A stretch of DNA of 5,974 nucleotides from an uncultured Saprospiraceae bacterium (GTDB lineage: Bacteria > Bacteroidota > Bacteroidia > Chitinophagales > Saprospiraceae). The stretch lies in assembly GCA_937942405.1 (NCBI GenBank), contig CALDEN010000298.1:1-5974 (forward strand), written 5' to 3'. A model generated the notes under the pieces. That model had not been told where the DNA came from. It saw only the letters and a program-made list of their open reading frames with translations, and ran no database searches. Within the stretch, counting starts at the first letter, position 1, and each line of letters starts with the position of its first letter. Both the position numbers and the translations under genes were made by a program. Positions 1 to 5,974 of this stretch are shown piece after piece.

Positions 1-1560
1 GAACTGCTAGAAGACCAAATCCTTAAAACTACAGGTGGAGTCGTATGGGCCAATGATAACAAAACCGTATTCTACACAAGAAAAGACGAGGCACTACGAG
101 CATTTAAAATATTCAAACATAAGATCGGAACACCTTCCTCGGAAGATGTAGAAATCTATCATGAATCAGATGAGACATTCGGTACGTTTGTCTATAAGAC
201 AAAATCCAAGAAATACATCATAATCGGATCGTATGCTACTCTATCTAATGAATACCGATATGTAAACGCAGATACCCCTGACGAAGCATTTACCTTGTTC
301 CAACCAAGAGTAGACAAATTGGAATATTCCGTCGCACATTACGGAGACAAATGGTATGTAACGACCAATAAAGACGGTGCTCAGAATTTCAAACTAATGA
401 GCTGCCCAGAGGGAAAAACCTCTAAGGAAAACTGGACAGATGTGATCGAACATCGTCCTGACGTACTTTTAGAGGGCATGGATATCTTCAAAGACTATCT
501 CGTACTCTCAGAACGGAAAAATGGAATTACTCAACTAAGAGTAAGGCCATGGGATGGAGCAGAACATTACATTGACTTCCCGGATGATGCCTATCTGGCT
601 TATACTACGACCAACATCGATTTTGACACAGATGTGTTGAGAATGGGTTACACTTCTCTGACTACGCCTAACAGTACCTATGACTACAACATGAGTACTA
701 AGAAAATGGAACTGCTCAAACAATCAGAAGTAGTCGGTGGATATGATGCGTCTCAGTATGCATCTGAACGAGTAATGGTCGATGCTAGAGATGGAGCTAA
801 GGTTCCCCTATCTATCGTTTATAAAAAAGGATTTAAAAAAGATGGCTCGATGCCGATACTACTTTATGGGTATGGCTCATACGGAAATAGCATGGATCCT
901 TACTTCAGCTCAGTGAGGTTAAGTTTATTGGATCGTGGATTTGCTTTTGCAATAGCACATATACGTGGCGGTCAAGAGATGGGCAGACAGTGGTACGAAG
1001 ACGGAAAGTTCTTTAAAAAGATCAATACGTTTAATGATTTTATCGATTGCGGAGAACATCTTATCAAAAACAAGTACACAAGCAACCATAGTCTATATGC
1101 GATGGGAGGAAGTGCCGGTGGCCTATTGATGGGAGCTGTAGCCAATATGCGGCCTGATATGTGGAACGGAATTATAGCAGCGGTACCTTTTGTGGACGTC
1201 GTTACTACTATGCTAGATGAAACGATCCCGCTTACTACCGGAGAATATGACGAATGGGGAAATCCAAACGACAAAGCATATTATGAATACATGAAATCTT
1301 ACTCTCCATACGATAACGTCGAGAGAAAAGACTATCCATCTATGCTCATAACTACTGGATATCATGACTCACAAGTCCAGTACTGGGAACCTGCAAAATG
1401 GGTCGCAAAAATGAGGGAACTAAAAACCAATAGCAAACCTCTTATCATGCACTGCGACATGGAAGCTGGTCATGGCGGAGCTTCAGGTAGATTCAAAAGA
1501 TATAGAGAGACTGCTCTCGAATATGCATTCCTCCTTGACTTAGAGGGAATTACTAAATAG
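1..1560 (+). CDS. ptrB: Oligopeptidase B (S9A serine peptidase), 5'-truncated by window edge
   Basis: The reading frame is open from base 1 to the TAG at 1558-1560, giving 519 residues with no start in view. Family members cut short peptides after Arg or Lys. The fragment holds part of the beta-propeller (about residues 1-260, with EYRYVNADTP and FKLMSCPEGKTSKENW) and the whole alpha/beta-hydrolase domain. Motifs seen are YGYGSYG (289-295), AHIRGGQEMGRQWYEDGK, GGSAGG with the nucleophile Ser371, GYHDSQVQ with Asp456 and AGHGG with His491. The Ser-Asp-His spacings (85 and 35) equal those I recall for E. coli OpB (S532, D617, H652). That places base 1 near E. coli residue 162, so about 160 or more residues are missing and the intact protein would be about 680-710 aa, normal for the family. 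Met99 (base 295) is internal, because homology runs unbroken upstream of it. Compartment cannot be judged without the N-terminus. The 3' end overlaps the convergent glycosyltransferase gene by 21 bp. General prolyl oligopeptidase is less likely, given the OpB-like LTTGEYDEWGNP segment. Confidence 0.93.
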   Translation, partial: ELLEDQILKTTGGVVWANDNKTVFYTRKDEALRAFKIFKHKIGTPSSEDVEIYHESDETFGTFVYKTKSKKYIIIGSYATLSNEYRYVNADTPDEAFTLFQPRVDKLEYSVAHYGDKWYVTTNKDGAQNFKLMSCPEGKTSKENWTDVIEHRPDVLLEGMDIFKDYLVLSERKNGITQLRVRPWDGAEHYIDFPDDAYLAYTTTNIDFDTDVLRMGYTSLTTPNSTYDYNMSTKKMELLKQSEVVGGYDASQYASERVMVDARDGAKVPLSIVYKKGFKKDGSMPILLYGYGSYGNSMDPYFSSVRLSLLDRGFAFAIAHIRGGQEMGRQWYEDGKFFKKINTFNDFIDCGEHLIKNKYTSNHSLYAMGGSAGGLLMGAVANMRPDMWNGIIAAVPFVDVVTTMLDETIPLTTGEYDEWGNPNDKAYYEYMKSYSPYDNVERKDYPSMLITTGYHDSQVQYWEPAKWVAKMRELKTNSKPLIMHCDMEAGHGGASGRFKRYRETALEYAFLLDLEGITK

Positions 1561-2640
1561 ATCGGCATAAAGGGAGAGCAGTTTTTGCTCTTCCTTTTTC
1601 CAATTTAATTCTTTACGAGCTACTTTACAGGCGGTCCTCATTTCTGCTAATCTATGCTGATCCCTCAACAGTCCACTTACCACAGAAGCTATTTCTTGAG
1701 GATTTAAGTCATCTACTAGTACAGAGAACTTATACTGTTCATTGATGGTCTTGTACTCAGGGAAATTCATACATATGCTCGGGACTCCAGCCATCATGTA
1801 ATCAAAAAATTTATTGGCTAGGGAGTAGTAGTAATTTTTATTAGCTCTATCTAAAAGATTAAAACCCAATAAAGCTCCGCGAGTAAGCTCCTTCAGATCT
1901 ACAGGCTTTACCATTCCTAGGAACTCGACTTTGTTTTCTAATCTATGTTCTTCCACTAATGCGAATAATCGATTTTCTACATCTCCACTTCCAGCTATTT
2001 TCAATATACTTCCCTCGATGTCTTTCATCGCAATTATGAGCTCTTCTAGACCCCGACCTTCATTGAGGACTCCTTGGTATAACAAATAATTTCCTTGTAC
2101 ATCATCACTTTCTGAGAGCACTGGCAGATTCCGAACTACTGAAAACGGCTTAGAATATCGATCATTTAAAAAATCCGCAATCGATTTATTTACGGTATAT
2201 GCCAGATCGACTTTGGGAATGGCATAAGCTGCAATCCTTTCCCAGATGCTTTTTACAGTAGGTCGATCATCTAATTCGGGGCTCTCGGTATAATATTCAT
2301 GAGCATCATAAACCATGGCTCTCTTCCTCAATCTACTAACCCATAAACACGGAATGATCGTATCTAAATCTATGGCACATATGGCATCCGACTCTTGTCG
2401 AAACAAATACAGAAACAACCGAATCGAATACTCTGCATAAAACAAGAAGCCTTGATTAAAAAAGCATTGTAATCGCTTGGTCTGAAAATCAAAATTTATC
2501 GCCTTAGACGACTTCAATTTCCGTCCTACTAAAACGACTTCATATCCTCCATCATATAGCGACGTACAAATACGCTGCATACGCTGATCGGTAGTCAGAT
2601 CGTTAGTAACGGTTAATATGATCTTCTTTTTTCTATTCAT
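1540..2640 (-). CDS. GT4-type (group 1) glycosyltransferase, GT-B fold
   Basis: The 366-residue protein probably moves a sugar from a nucleotide-sugar donor to a lipid-linked or surface-glycan acceptor at the cytoplasmic face of the inner membrane. The N-terminal Rossmann half begins ILTVTNDLTTDQRMQR (8-23), a signature of a Bacteroidota glycosyltransferase group, and carries DAHEYYTESPE (112-122), whose His is at the usual acceptor/catalytic position. A hydrophobic-aromatic stretch (about 64-80) may sit on the membrane. The C-terminal donor half has LLYQGVLNEGRGLEEL (186-201), KIAGSGD (214-220), VEFLGMV (238-244) and SLANKFFDYMMAGVP (273-287). Asp280 stands where many GT4 enzymes have the second Glu of the EX7E motif; from memory this is usual in the subgroup. 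There is no signal peptide. The ATG overlaps the recQ stop as ATGA and no Shine-Dalgarno sequence is seen, so translation is probably coupled to recQ. The 3' end overlaps convergent ptrB. Donor and acceptor cannot be read from the sequence. Confidence 0.88.
   Translation of the reverse strand: MNRKKKIILTVTNDLTTDQRMQRICTSLYDGGYEVVLVGRKLKSSKAINFDFQTKRLQCFFNQGFLFYAEYSIRLFLYLFRQESDAICAIDLDTIIPCLWVSRLRKRAMVYDAHEYYTESPELDDRPTVKSIWERIAAYAIPKVDLAYTVNKSIADFLNDRYSKPFSVVRNLPVLSESDDVQGNYLLYQGVLNEGRGLEELIIAMKDIEGSILKIAGSGDVENRLFALVEEHRLENKVEFLGMVKPVDLKELTRGALLGFNLLDRANKNYYYSLANKFFDYMMAGVPSICMNFPEYKTINEQYKFSVLVDDLNPQEIASVVSGLLRDQHRLAEMRTACKVARKELNWKKEEQKLLSLYADLFSNSL
1569..1599 (+). terminator. Intrinsic terminator-like hairpin for the oligopeptidase B transcript
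   Basis: Eight bases after the ptrB stop, AAAGGGAGAGCA (1569-1580) can pair with TGCTCTTCCTTT (1586-1597). The stem is 12 bp with a single G-T wobble, the loop is GTTTT, and a five-T run (1595-1599) partly shared with the stem follows. In the plus direction this resembles a rho-independent terminator. In the minus direction the hairpin is followed by only three T's and then ATGCC, so it should terminate poorly that way, as would be needed because it lies inside the glycosyltransferase coding sequence (roughly codons 349-358). The function is inferred from structure alone. Confidence 0.6.
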
Positions 2641-4526
2641 CGCAGTTTTAATCGACCGTCGTGTAGATATATCATGTCCTCTTGGTTCATCTTAGTAAGT
2701 AGAGCTTTTACTTTATTCTTTTTATTATGAGGAAAACGTTTTACCAGTGTATCGATGGTATATCCACTTTCAGAAATTTGGGCCTTAACGGATTCTATTA
2801 ATTCAAGCTCCTCCTCCCAGACTATGTCTACCTCCTCTGAACCCAGACAGATATCACAAACCTTACATTTATTAGAGTCCTGTTCATCGAGATAATTTAG
2901 TATAAATTGTTGTCTGCACTGATTGGACTTTAGATATTCCTGTACGGCGAGGAGTTGTTTTTCTGCAACGGCACGGAGTAAATCAAACTTCTTCATGTTG
3001 ATCCGTAGATGATCTTTAACGACTCTATCATCCTCCAAAATGACACAGGGCTTCTCTGTACGTAAACGGAGAGCAATGGTATTCTGCGTTTCTAACCCTT
3101 GTAGCATTTTAACAAGATCCGTATTACTTATTTCCAGTTTTCTTGCGATCTGAGACTCATCTATACGTACATAATCTGTAAACAAGCCTTCGTAAGATCT
3201 TAGTAGGATTTGGAGTAAGTCGATTACCTTGGGATTGCGATCGTAGAGTTCAAACATCCTCCGTCTATCGTAGCGTATAAAGACTTCCGTCGGCTGAAAA
3301 AAATGCTCAGAATACTTTATCAGCTCTAGCTTTTTTAAAACATTAAAAAGGTAATAGCATTTCTTAGAAGGTATGTCTATCTCATAGGTGAGCTTTTTAA
3401 AATCTATAAAAAACCGTTCTCCTTTACCATATCCTACTGGGATTTTAAAATAATTGAGCAATTTGAGATAGAAGTTTTTAATCTCGTGTTCTTCCGGAAA
3501 AGCATTCTCGAAATTATTTTGCAAACGGAGTACGTCTGCATCATTGTGCATAAGTATGGCGTACGCTTTGGCCCCGTTTCTACCGGCCCTTCCTGCCTCT
3601 TGATAATAATCCTCTAAGGTCGGTGGTGGTTCATAATGGATCACGATCTCGACATCCCCTTTATCTATCCCCATGCCGAATGCATTGGTCGCCACAACTA
3701 TTCGGGTCTTATTAGCGGTCCAGCTGTCTTGTACTTTCTGCCGAGACTTATTCTGCATCCCCCCATTGTATGGCATCGCACTTATTCCTTGCTCCGTAAG
3801 GAACTCTGCCAGCTCTTTGGTCAGTCTGCGAGATCTAACGTAAACGATTCCACTTCCTTTTATTTTGGACAATAATTCCAAGAGCATATTGCGTTTAGAG
3901 CTCGTTTTATAATTTACAAAAACGAGATTAGCTCTTTCAAAAGAGGATCTAAATGTGGTGGCACTTTCTATGTCTAAAAAGCGTCTGATGTCCTTTAGAC
4001 ATTCGGCATTAGCCGTAGCTGTCAGTGCTATTACGGGACATTTAAATCGCTTAGGATCTATTTTTAAATAGTCCGGGCGGAAATCATGTCCCCACTGAGA
4101 TACACAATGTGCCTCATCGACTACGAGTAGAGAAACTTTGAGATTCATCACAAATTGTTCAAAATTGGGTGAATTCAATTTTTCTGGAGAGACAAAAAGG
4201 AGCTTGACTTTACCTAAGCGTATATTATTTAAAACGATCTCAGACTGCTCGTTACTGAGGCTAGAATTAAGAGCTGCAGCGGATATTCCTCTAGATTTAA
4301 GATTGGAAACTTGATCTTTCATCAATGCGATGAGTGGAGATACAACTATTGTAATTCCTGGAAGACAAATGGCTGGTAACTGATAACACAAGGACTTTCC
4401 TCCGCCTGTCGGCAAAAGAGCGATCGTATCATTTCCAGCAAGTACTGAATCTATGATATCTTTCTGGCTATTCCGAAACGAATCGAAACCCCAATGTTCT
4501 TGTAATTTTTGAAAAACCACGTCCAT
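2637..4526 (-). CDS. recQ: ATP-dependent DNA helicase RecQ (Bacteroidota form, no HRDC domain)
   Basis: This 629-residue cytoplasmic superfamily 2 helicase unwinds DNA 3'-5' in recombination and fork repair. Visible elements in order: a Q-motif region (WGFDSFRNSQ, 12-21), Walker A PTGGGKS with Lys44, the DEAH box (137-140) running into HCVSQWGHDFRPDY, motif III ALTATA (167-172), GMGIDKGDV (284-292), and motif VI QEAGRAGRNG (309-318). A zinc site follows with Cys537, Cys554, Cys557 and Cys560, the same Cys spacing as I recall for E. coli RecQ. About 170 extra residues, probably winged-helix-like, separate the helicase core from the zinc site. After the zinc site only about 65 residues remain, with a winged-helix-like end, so there is no HRDC domain. 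The ATG is the only sensible start, since an in-frame TAG lies 12 bases upstream of it. The gene follows the barrel-protein stop by 31 bp with no evident promoter or terminator between, and its TGA overlaps the next gene's ATG. Confidence 0.95.
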   Translation of the reverse strand: MDVVFQKLQEHWGFDSFRNSQKDIIDSVLAGNDTIALLPTGGGKSLCYQLPAICLPGITIVVSPLIALMKDQVSNLKSRGISAAALNSSLSNEQSEIVLNNIRLGKVKLLFVSPEKLNSPNFEQFVMNLKVSLLVVDEAHCVSQWGHDFRPDYLKIDPKRFKCPVIALTATANAECLKDIRRFLDIESATTFRSSFERANLVFVNYKTSSKRNMLLELLSKIKGSGIVYVRSRRLTKELAEFLTEQGISAMPYNGGMQNKSRQKVQDSWTANKTRIVVATNAFGMGIDKGDVEIVIHYEPPPTLEDYYQEAGRAGRNGAKAYAILMHNDADVLRLQNNFENAFPEEHEIKNFYLKLLNYFKIPVGYGKGERFFIDFKKLTYEIDIPSKKCYYLFNVLKKLELIKYSEHFFQPTEVFIRYDRRRMFELYDRNPKVIDLLQILLRSYEGLFTDYVRIDESQIARKLEISNTDLVKMLQGLETQNTIALRLRTEKPCVILEDDRVVKDHLRINMKKFDLLRAVAEKQLLAVQEYLKSNQCRQQFILNYLDEQDSNKCKVCDICLGSEEVDIVWEEELELIESVKAQISESGYTIDTLVKRFPHNKKNKVKALLTKMNQEDMIYLHDGRLKLR

Positions 4527-4557
4527 TAAGCAACGAAGCTAATGAACTTAAAGACAT

Positions 4558-5421
4558 CTAGAAAGAAGGACAATTTGTTTTTCCTGAACCACCGAAAAGC
4601 TTAGCTCCACTAAAATGATAAGATATAGTAAGCATTCCTGTACTGTAGTAGTCGTTTACATCTGCTTGTCCACGTTTACTTCCTGTTTCTTCAGTATACG
4701 GAGCATCTATACCAGTGTACTCAGCTTCTCTCTTGGCCAAAGCCGCCGCTAACTGACCATTTCCTGCTAATAATTCTTCGTGAGAAACATAATTCCCGCT
4801 TATATCATCTAAGAAATCCGTAAATAAGAATCTAGATGATAGTTCTAGTCCGAGAGATAGTTGCTCTGAAAGTCTAAATTTAAGACCGATACCCATCGGA
4901 ATAGCTAACTGTGTTAAACTATATTTTTCTTCATATCCTGCCATACCTTGTCCCTCCGTGCCTAATGGCTGTAGATCTACATATTGACCATCATACAAAG
5001 TTCTAGGATTAAATTTAAATACACCTATTCCCGCAAAAGCATGAATGGTAAATATTTTGTCCTTTGAGGCATTGGTACTAAATCCGAAGATGTTATTTTC
5101 TATGAGTAATGATAACTCAGTAATGCTCGTTTCGAATGATAGATTTCTTCTTAATTGCCATTCCTGGCCAGATAGCTCATCTCTCCCCTGTACACTACCT
5201 CTGACTAGGTTTAATCTTAAATTAAAATAATCGTTGTGATTATATTTTAAGTGTAAGCCCACGGTAGGCTTTAAGTTTTTATAATTCTCTCCAAATTGCT
5301 TAGGATCTAAATCTCCTGTATAAAGCATCCCCCCTAACTGAGGACCCACTTCTAAAGACTGAGAAATACCTGTTGAAAAAACGCCTAAGACAATAAATAA
5401 ACTAAATAATAGAGATCTCAT
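4558..5421 (-). CDS. DUF6089-type outer-membrane beta-barrel protein (PorG-like)
   Basis: The product is 287 residues from the Met at 5421. Residues 1-21 form a signal peptide (Met-Arg, hydrophobic core LLFSLFIVLGVF, probable cut after GISQ). The mature protein opens LEVGPQLGGMLYTGDLDP and consists of alternating amphipathic strands such as VGLHLKYN, YFNLRLNLVRG, ITELSLLIENN, HAFAGIGVFKFNP and QLSLGLELSSRF, ending in MLTISYHF, as expected of an 8-stranded-type barrel. The segments QPLGTEGQG, KYSLTQLAIPMGIGLKF, FTDFLDDISGNYV and the KTNCPSF tail match my recollection of DUF6089 proteins; P. gingivalis PorG of the type IX secretion machinery is a relative. Whether this copy serves that system or is a paralogue is unknown. 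An upstream in-frame Met at 5478 would add 19 polar residues before the signal peptide and would overlap the likely promoter box, so it is rejected. This is the first gene of the minus-strand cluster with recQ and the glycosyltransferase. Confidence 0.85.
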   Translation of the reverse strand: MRSLLFSLFIVLGVFSTGISQSLEVGPQLGGMLYTGDLDPKQFGENYKNLKPTVGLHLKYNHNDYFNLRLNLVRGSVQGRDELSGQEWQLRRNLSFETSITELSLLIENNIFGFSTNASKDKIFTIHAFAGIGVFKFNPRTLYDGQYVDLQPLGTEGQGMAGYEEKYSLTQLAIPMGIGLKFRLSEQLSLGLELSSRFLFTDFLDDISGNYVSHEELLAGNGQLAAALAKREAEYTGIDAPYTEETGSKRGQADVNDYYSTGMLTISYHFSGAKLFGGSGKTNCPSF

Positions 5422-5467
5422 ACTAACAAAGTTTTTAGCGGTACTACTATGGGACGGGAAAGTTTGA

Positions 5468-5475
5468 CAAAGATA
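5468..5475 (-). promoter_or_regulatory. Bacteroidota -7 promoter box for the barrel protein-recQ-glycosyltransferase cluster
   Basis: On the minus strand the bases read TATCTTTG, an exact match to the TAnnTTTG box recognised by the Bacteroidota primary sigma factor. No good TTG box is found 17-23 bp upstream; the nearest candidate, TTTCA, is too far away. Transcription would start near 5460, leaving a leader of about 40 nt before the ATG at 5421 and excluding the ATG at 5478, which abuts the box. Confidence 0.5.
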
Positions 5476-5558
5476 CATTAAATTAAATTATAATATGTTC
5501 TGAAATTAGATAAAACGAATAATTCGCTTTCTACATATATCTTTTGTCTCAATAGTTT

Positions 5559-5566
5559 TAGATTTG
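5559..5566 (+). promoter_or_regulatory. Bacteroidota -7 promoter box for the subtilase gene
   Basis: TAGATTTG is an exact TAnnTTTG match 22 bp before the subtilase ATG, predicting a start near 5572 and a leader of only about 17 nt. A TTG occurs at 5544-5546, but its 12-bp spacing is shorter than usual, so the upstream box is weak or absent. A near-match, TATCTTTTG at 5538-5546, has one extra spacer base and is a less likely alternative. Confidence 0.42.
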
Positions 5567-5588
5567 GGGATTCTAATTAATATAGACT

Positions 5589-5974
5589 ATGAAAAAATAT
5601 ATGATCTTTTTAAATGTGTTTCTGATAGTGGGACACATTAATGCTCAACACCCCCCACAAGACTGGTACCATAATGATCCTGTGGCGAGCGAATATCAAG
5701 GTATCGGAACAGATAAAGCATATGAGGAATTATTAAGTAATAGAGCTTCTAACACAGTAGTTGTGGCGGTAATCGATTCTGGTGTCGATGTAGAACATGA
5801 AGATCTAGCCCAAAATATGTGGGTAAACGCAGACGAAATTCCAGACAATGGTCTAGATGATGATAATAATGGCTACGTTGATGATGTACACGGATGGAAC
5901 TTTATCGGTGGTAAAGATGGTAGAAGTGTAAACGATGAAACATTAGAAGTTACTAGACTCTACAAAAAGTATCA
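5589..5974 (+). CDS. Secreted subtilisin-like serine peptidase (S8), 3'-truncated by window edge
   Basis: The frame starts at ATG 5589 and stays open to the window end, giving 128 residues. Residues 1-20 (MKKYMIF...GHINAQ) look like a signal peptide with cleavage after Ala19 or Gln20, so export from the cytoplasm is expected. The short N-terminus DWYHNDPV...GIGTDKAYEEL leads straight into VVVAVIDSGVDVEHEDL, where Asp63 of the DSG motif is the catalytic Asp of subtilases. There is little room for a classical inhibitor prodomain. Next come an acidic, probably calcium-binding loop (86-99, containing DDDNNGYVDD) and GWNFIGG, both typical of Bacteroidota subtilases. The catalytic His (HGT motif) and Ser (GTS motif) would lie beyond the window, as would any type IX secretion C-terminal domain. 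The start is set by the signal peptide immediately after it and by the TAnnTTTG box 22 bp upstream. Confidence 0.88.
   Translation, partial: MKKYMIFLNVFLIVGHINAQHPPQDWYHNDPVASEYQGIGTDKAYEELLSNRASNTVVVAVIDSGVDVEHEDLAQNMWVNADEIPDNGLDDDNNGYVDDVHGWNFIGGKDGRSVNDETLEVTRLYKKY

Larger units (their letters stand above)
5422..5588. promoter_or_regulatory. Divergent intergenic promoter region
   Basis: This 167-bp AT-rich spacer lies between the start codons of the barrel protein (minus) and the subtilase (plus). It holds a TAnnTTTG box in each direction and an A/T-only stretch around 5479-5496 that could act as an UP-like element or simply melt easily. I see no long inverted repeat, operator palindrome or small gene in it. 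Neither start codon has a Shine-Dalgarno sequence, which is common in Bacteroidota. Confidence 0.6.

Noticed and set aside
972..1274. Minus-strand open frame of 100 codons opposite the oligopeptidase catalytic domain
   Set aside because: It is the complement of highly conserved S9 sequence around the nucleophile and is a shadow frame without independent support.
1505..1518. GAGAG-ACTG-CTCTC hairpin as the minus-strand terminator of the glycosyltransferase gene
   Set aside because: The stem is only 5 bp and the downstream minus-strand sequence TATATCTTTTG lacks a continuous T-run. Any real terminator here is not visible.
295..1560. Met at base 295 as the true start of the oligopeptidase gene
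   Set aside because: The same frame is open back to base 1 and encodes typical OpB propeller sequence (for example VVWANDNKTVFYTRKD and DETFGTFVYKTKSKKYI), so the gene simply enters from outside the window.
3636..3875. Plus-strand open frame of 79 codons opposite recQ
   Set aside because: It lies antisense to the conserved helicase motifs, its product resembles no family I know, and no promoter box or signal supports it.
4527..4557. Terminator or separate promoter between the barrel-protein gene and recQ
   Set aside because: The 31-bp gap holds no stable inverted repeat, no T-run and no TAnnTTTG box, so co-transcription is the simpler reading.
1..5974. CRISPR arrays, tRNA or rRNA genes, insertion sequences, phage or defence-island genes
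   Set aside because: No spaced repeats, cloverleaf-like segments, transposase motifs or terminal inverted repeats were seen. RecQ alone is a housekeeping gene and does not indicate a defence system.

Overview
The window looks like an ordinary chromosomal segment of a Bacteroidota bacterium, probably a free-living or marine lineage. The evidence is family-level: a DUF6089-type outer-membrane barrel protein, a glycosyltransferase with the VTNDL-TDQR N-terminus common in that phylum, the Bacteroidota form of RecQ, a subtilase with an acidic DDDNNGYVDD-like insert, AT-rich intergenic DNA, TAnnTTTG promoter boxes and no clear Shine-Dalgarno sequences. I cannot name a genus.

Layout: (1) 1-1560, plus strand, the C-terminal ~519 residues of an oligopeptidase B (S9A serine peptidase) whose 5' end lies outside the window. 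(2) 1540-5421, minus strand, an apparent three-gene operon transcribed right to left: DUF6089 barrel protein, then recQ after 31 bp, then a GT4-type glycosyltransferase whose ATG overlaps the recQ stop as ATGA. (3) 5422-5588, a 167-bp divergent promoter region with one TAnnTTTG box facing each way. (4) 5589-5974, plus strand, the first ~128 residues of a secreted subtilase, cut by the window end.

The oligopeptidase and glycosyltransferase genes converge and overlap tail to tail by 21 bp. The likely terminator of the oligopeptidase transcript therefore lies inside the glycosyltransferase coding sequence. The two peptidases probably work in peptide and protein turnover, the barrel protein in the outer membrane, the glycosyltransferase in surface or lipid-linked glycan synthesis, and RecQ in DNA repair. 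The three-gene cluster shows no single evident pathway.

I found no mobile element, CRISPR array, tRNA, rRNA or clearly novel system. The points most worth a second look are the embedded terminator, the coupled recQ-glycosyltransferase pair, the corrected start of the barrel protein, the RecQ architecture and the substituted substrate-pocket residues of the oligopeptidase.
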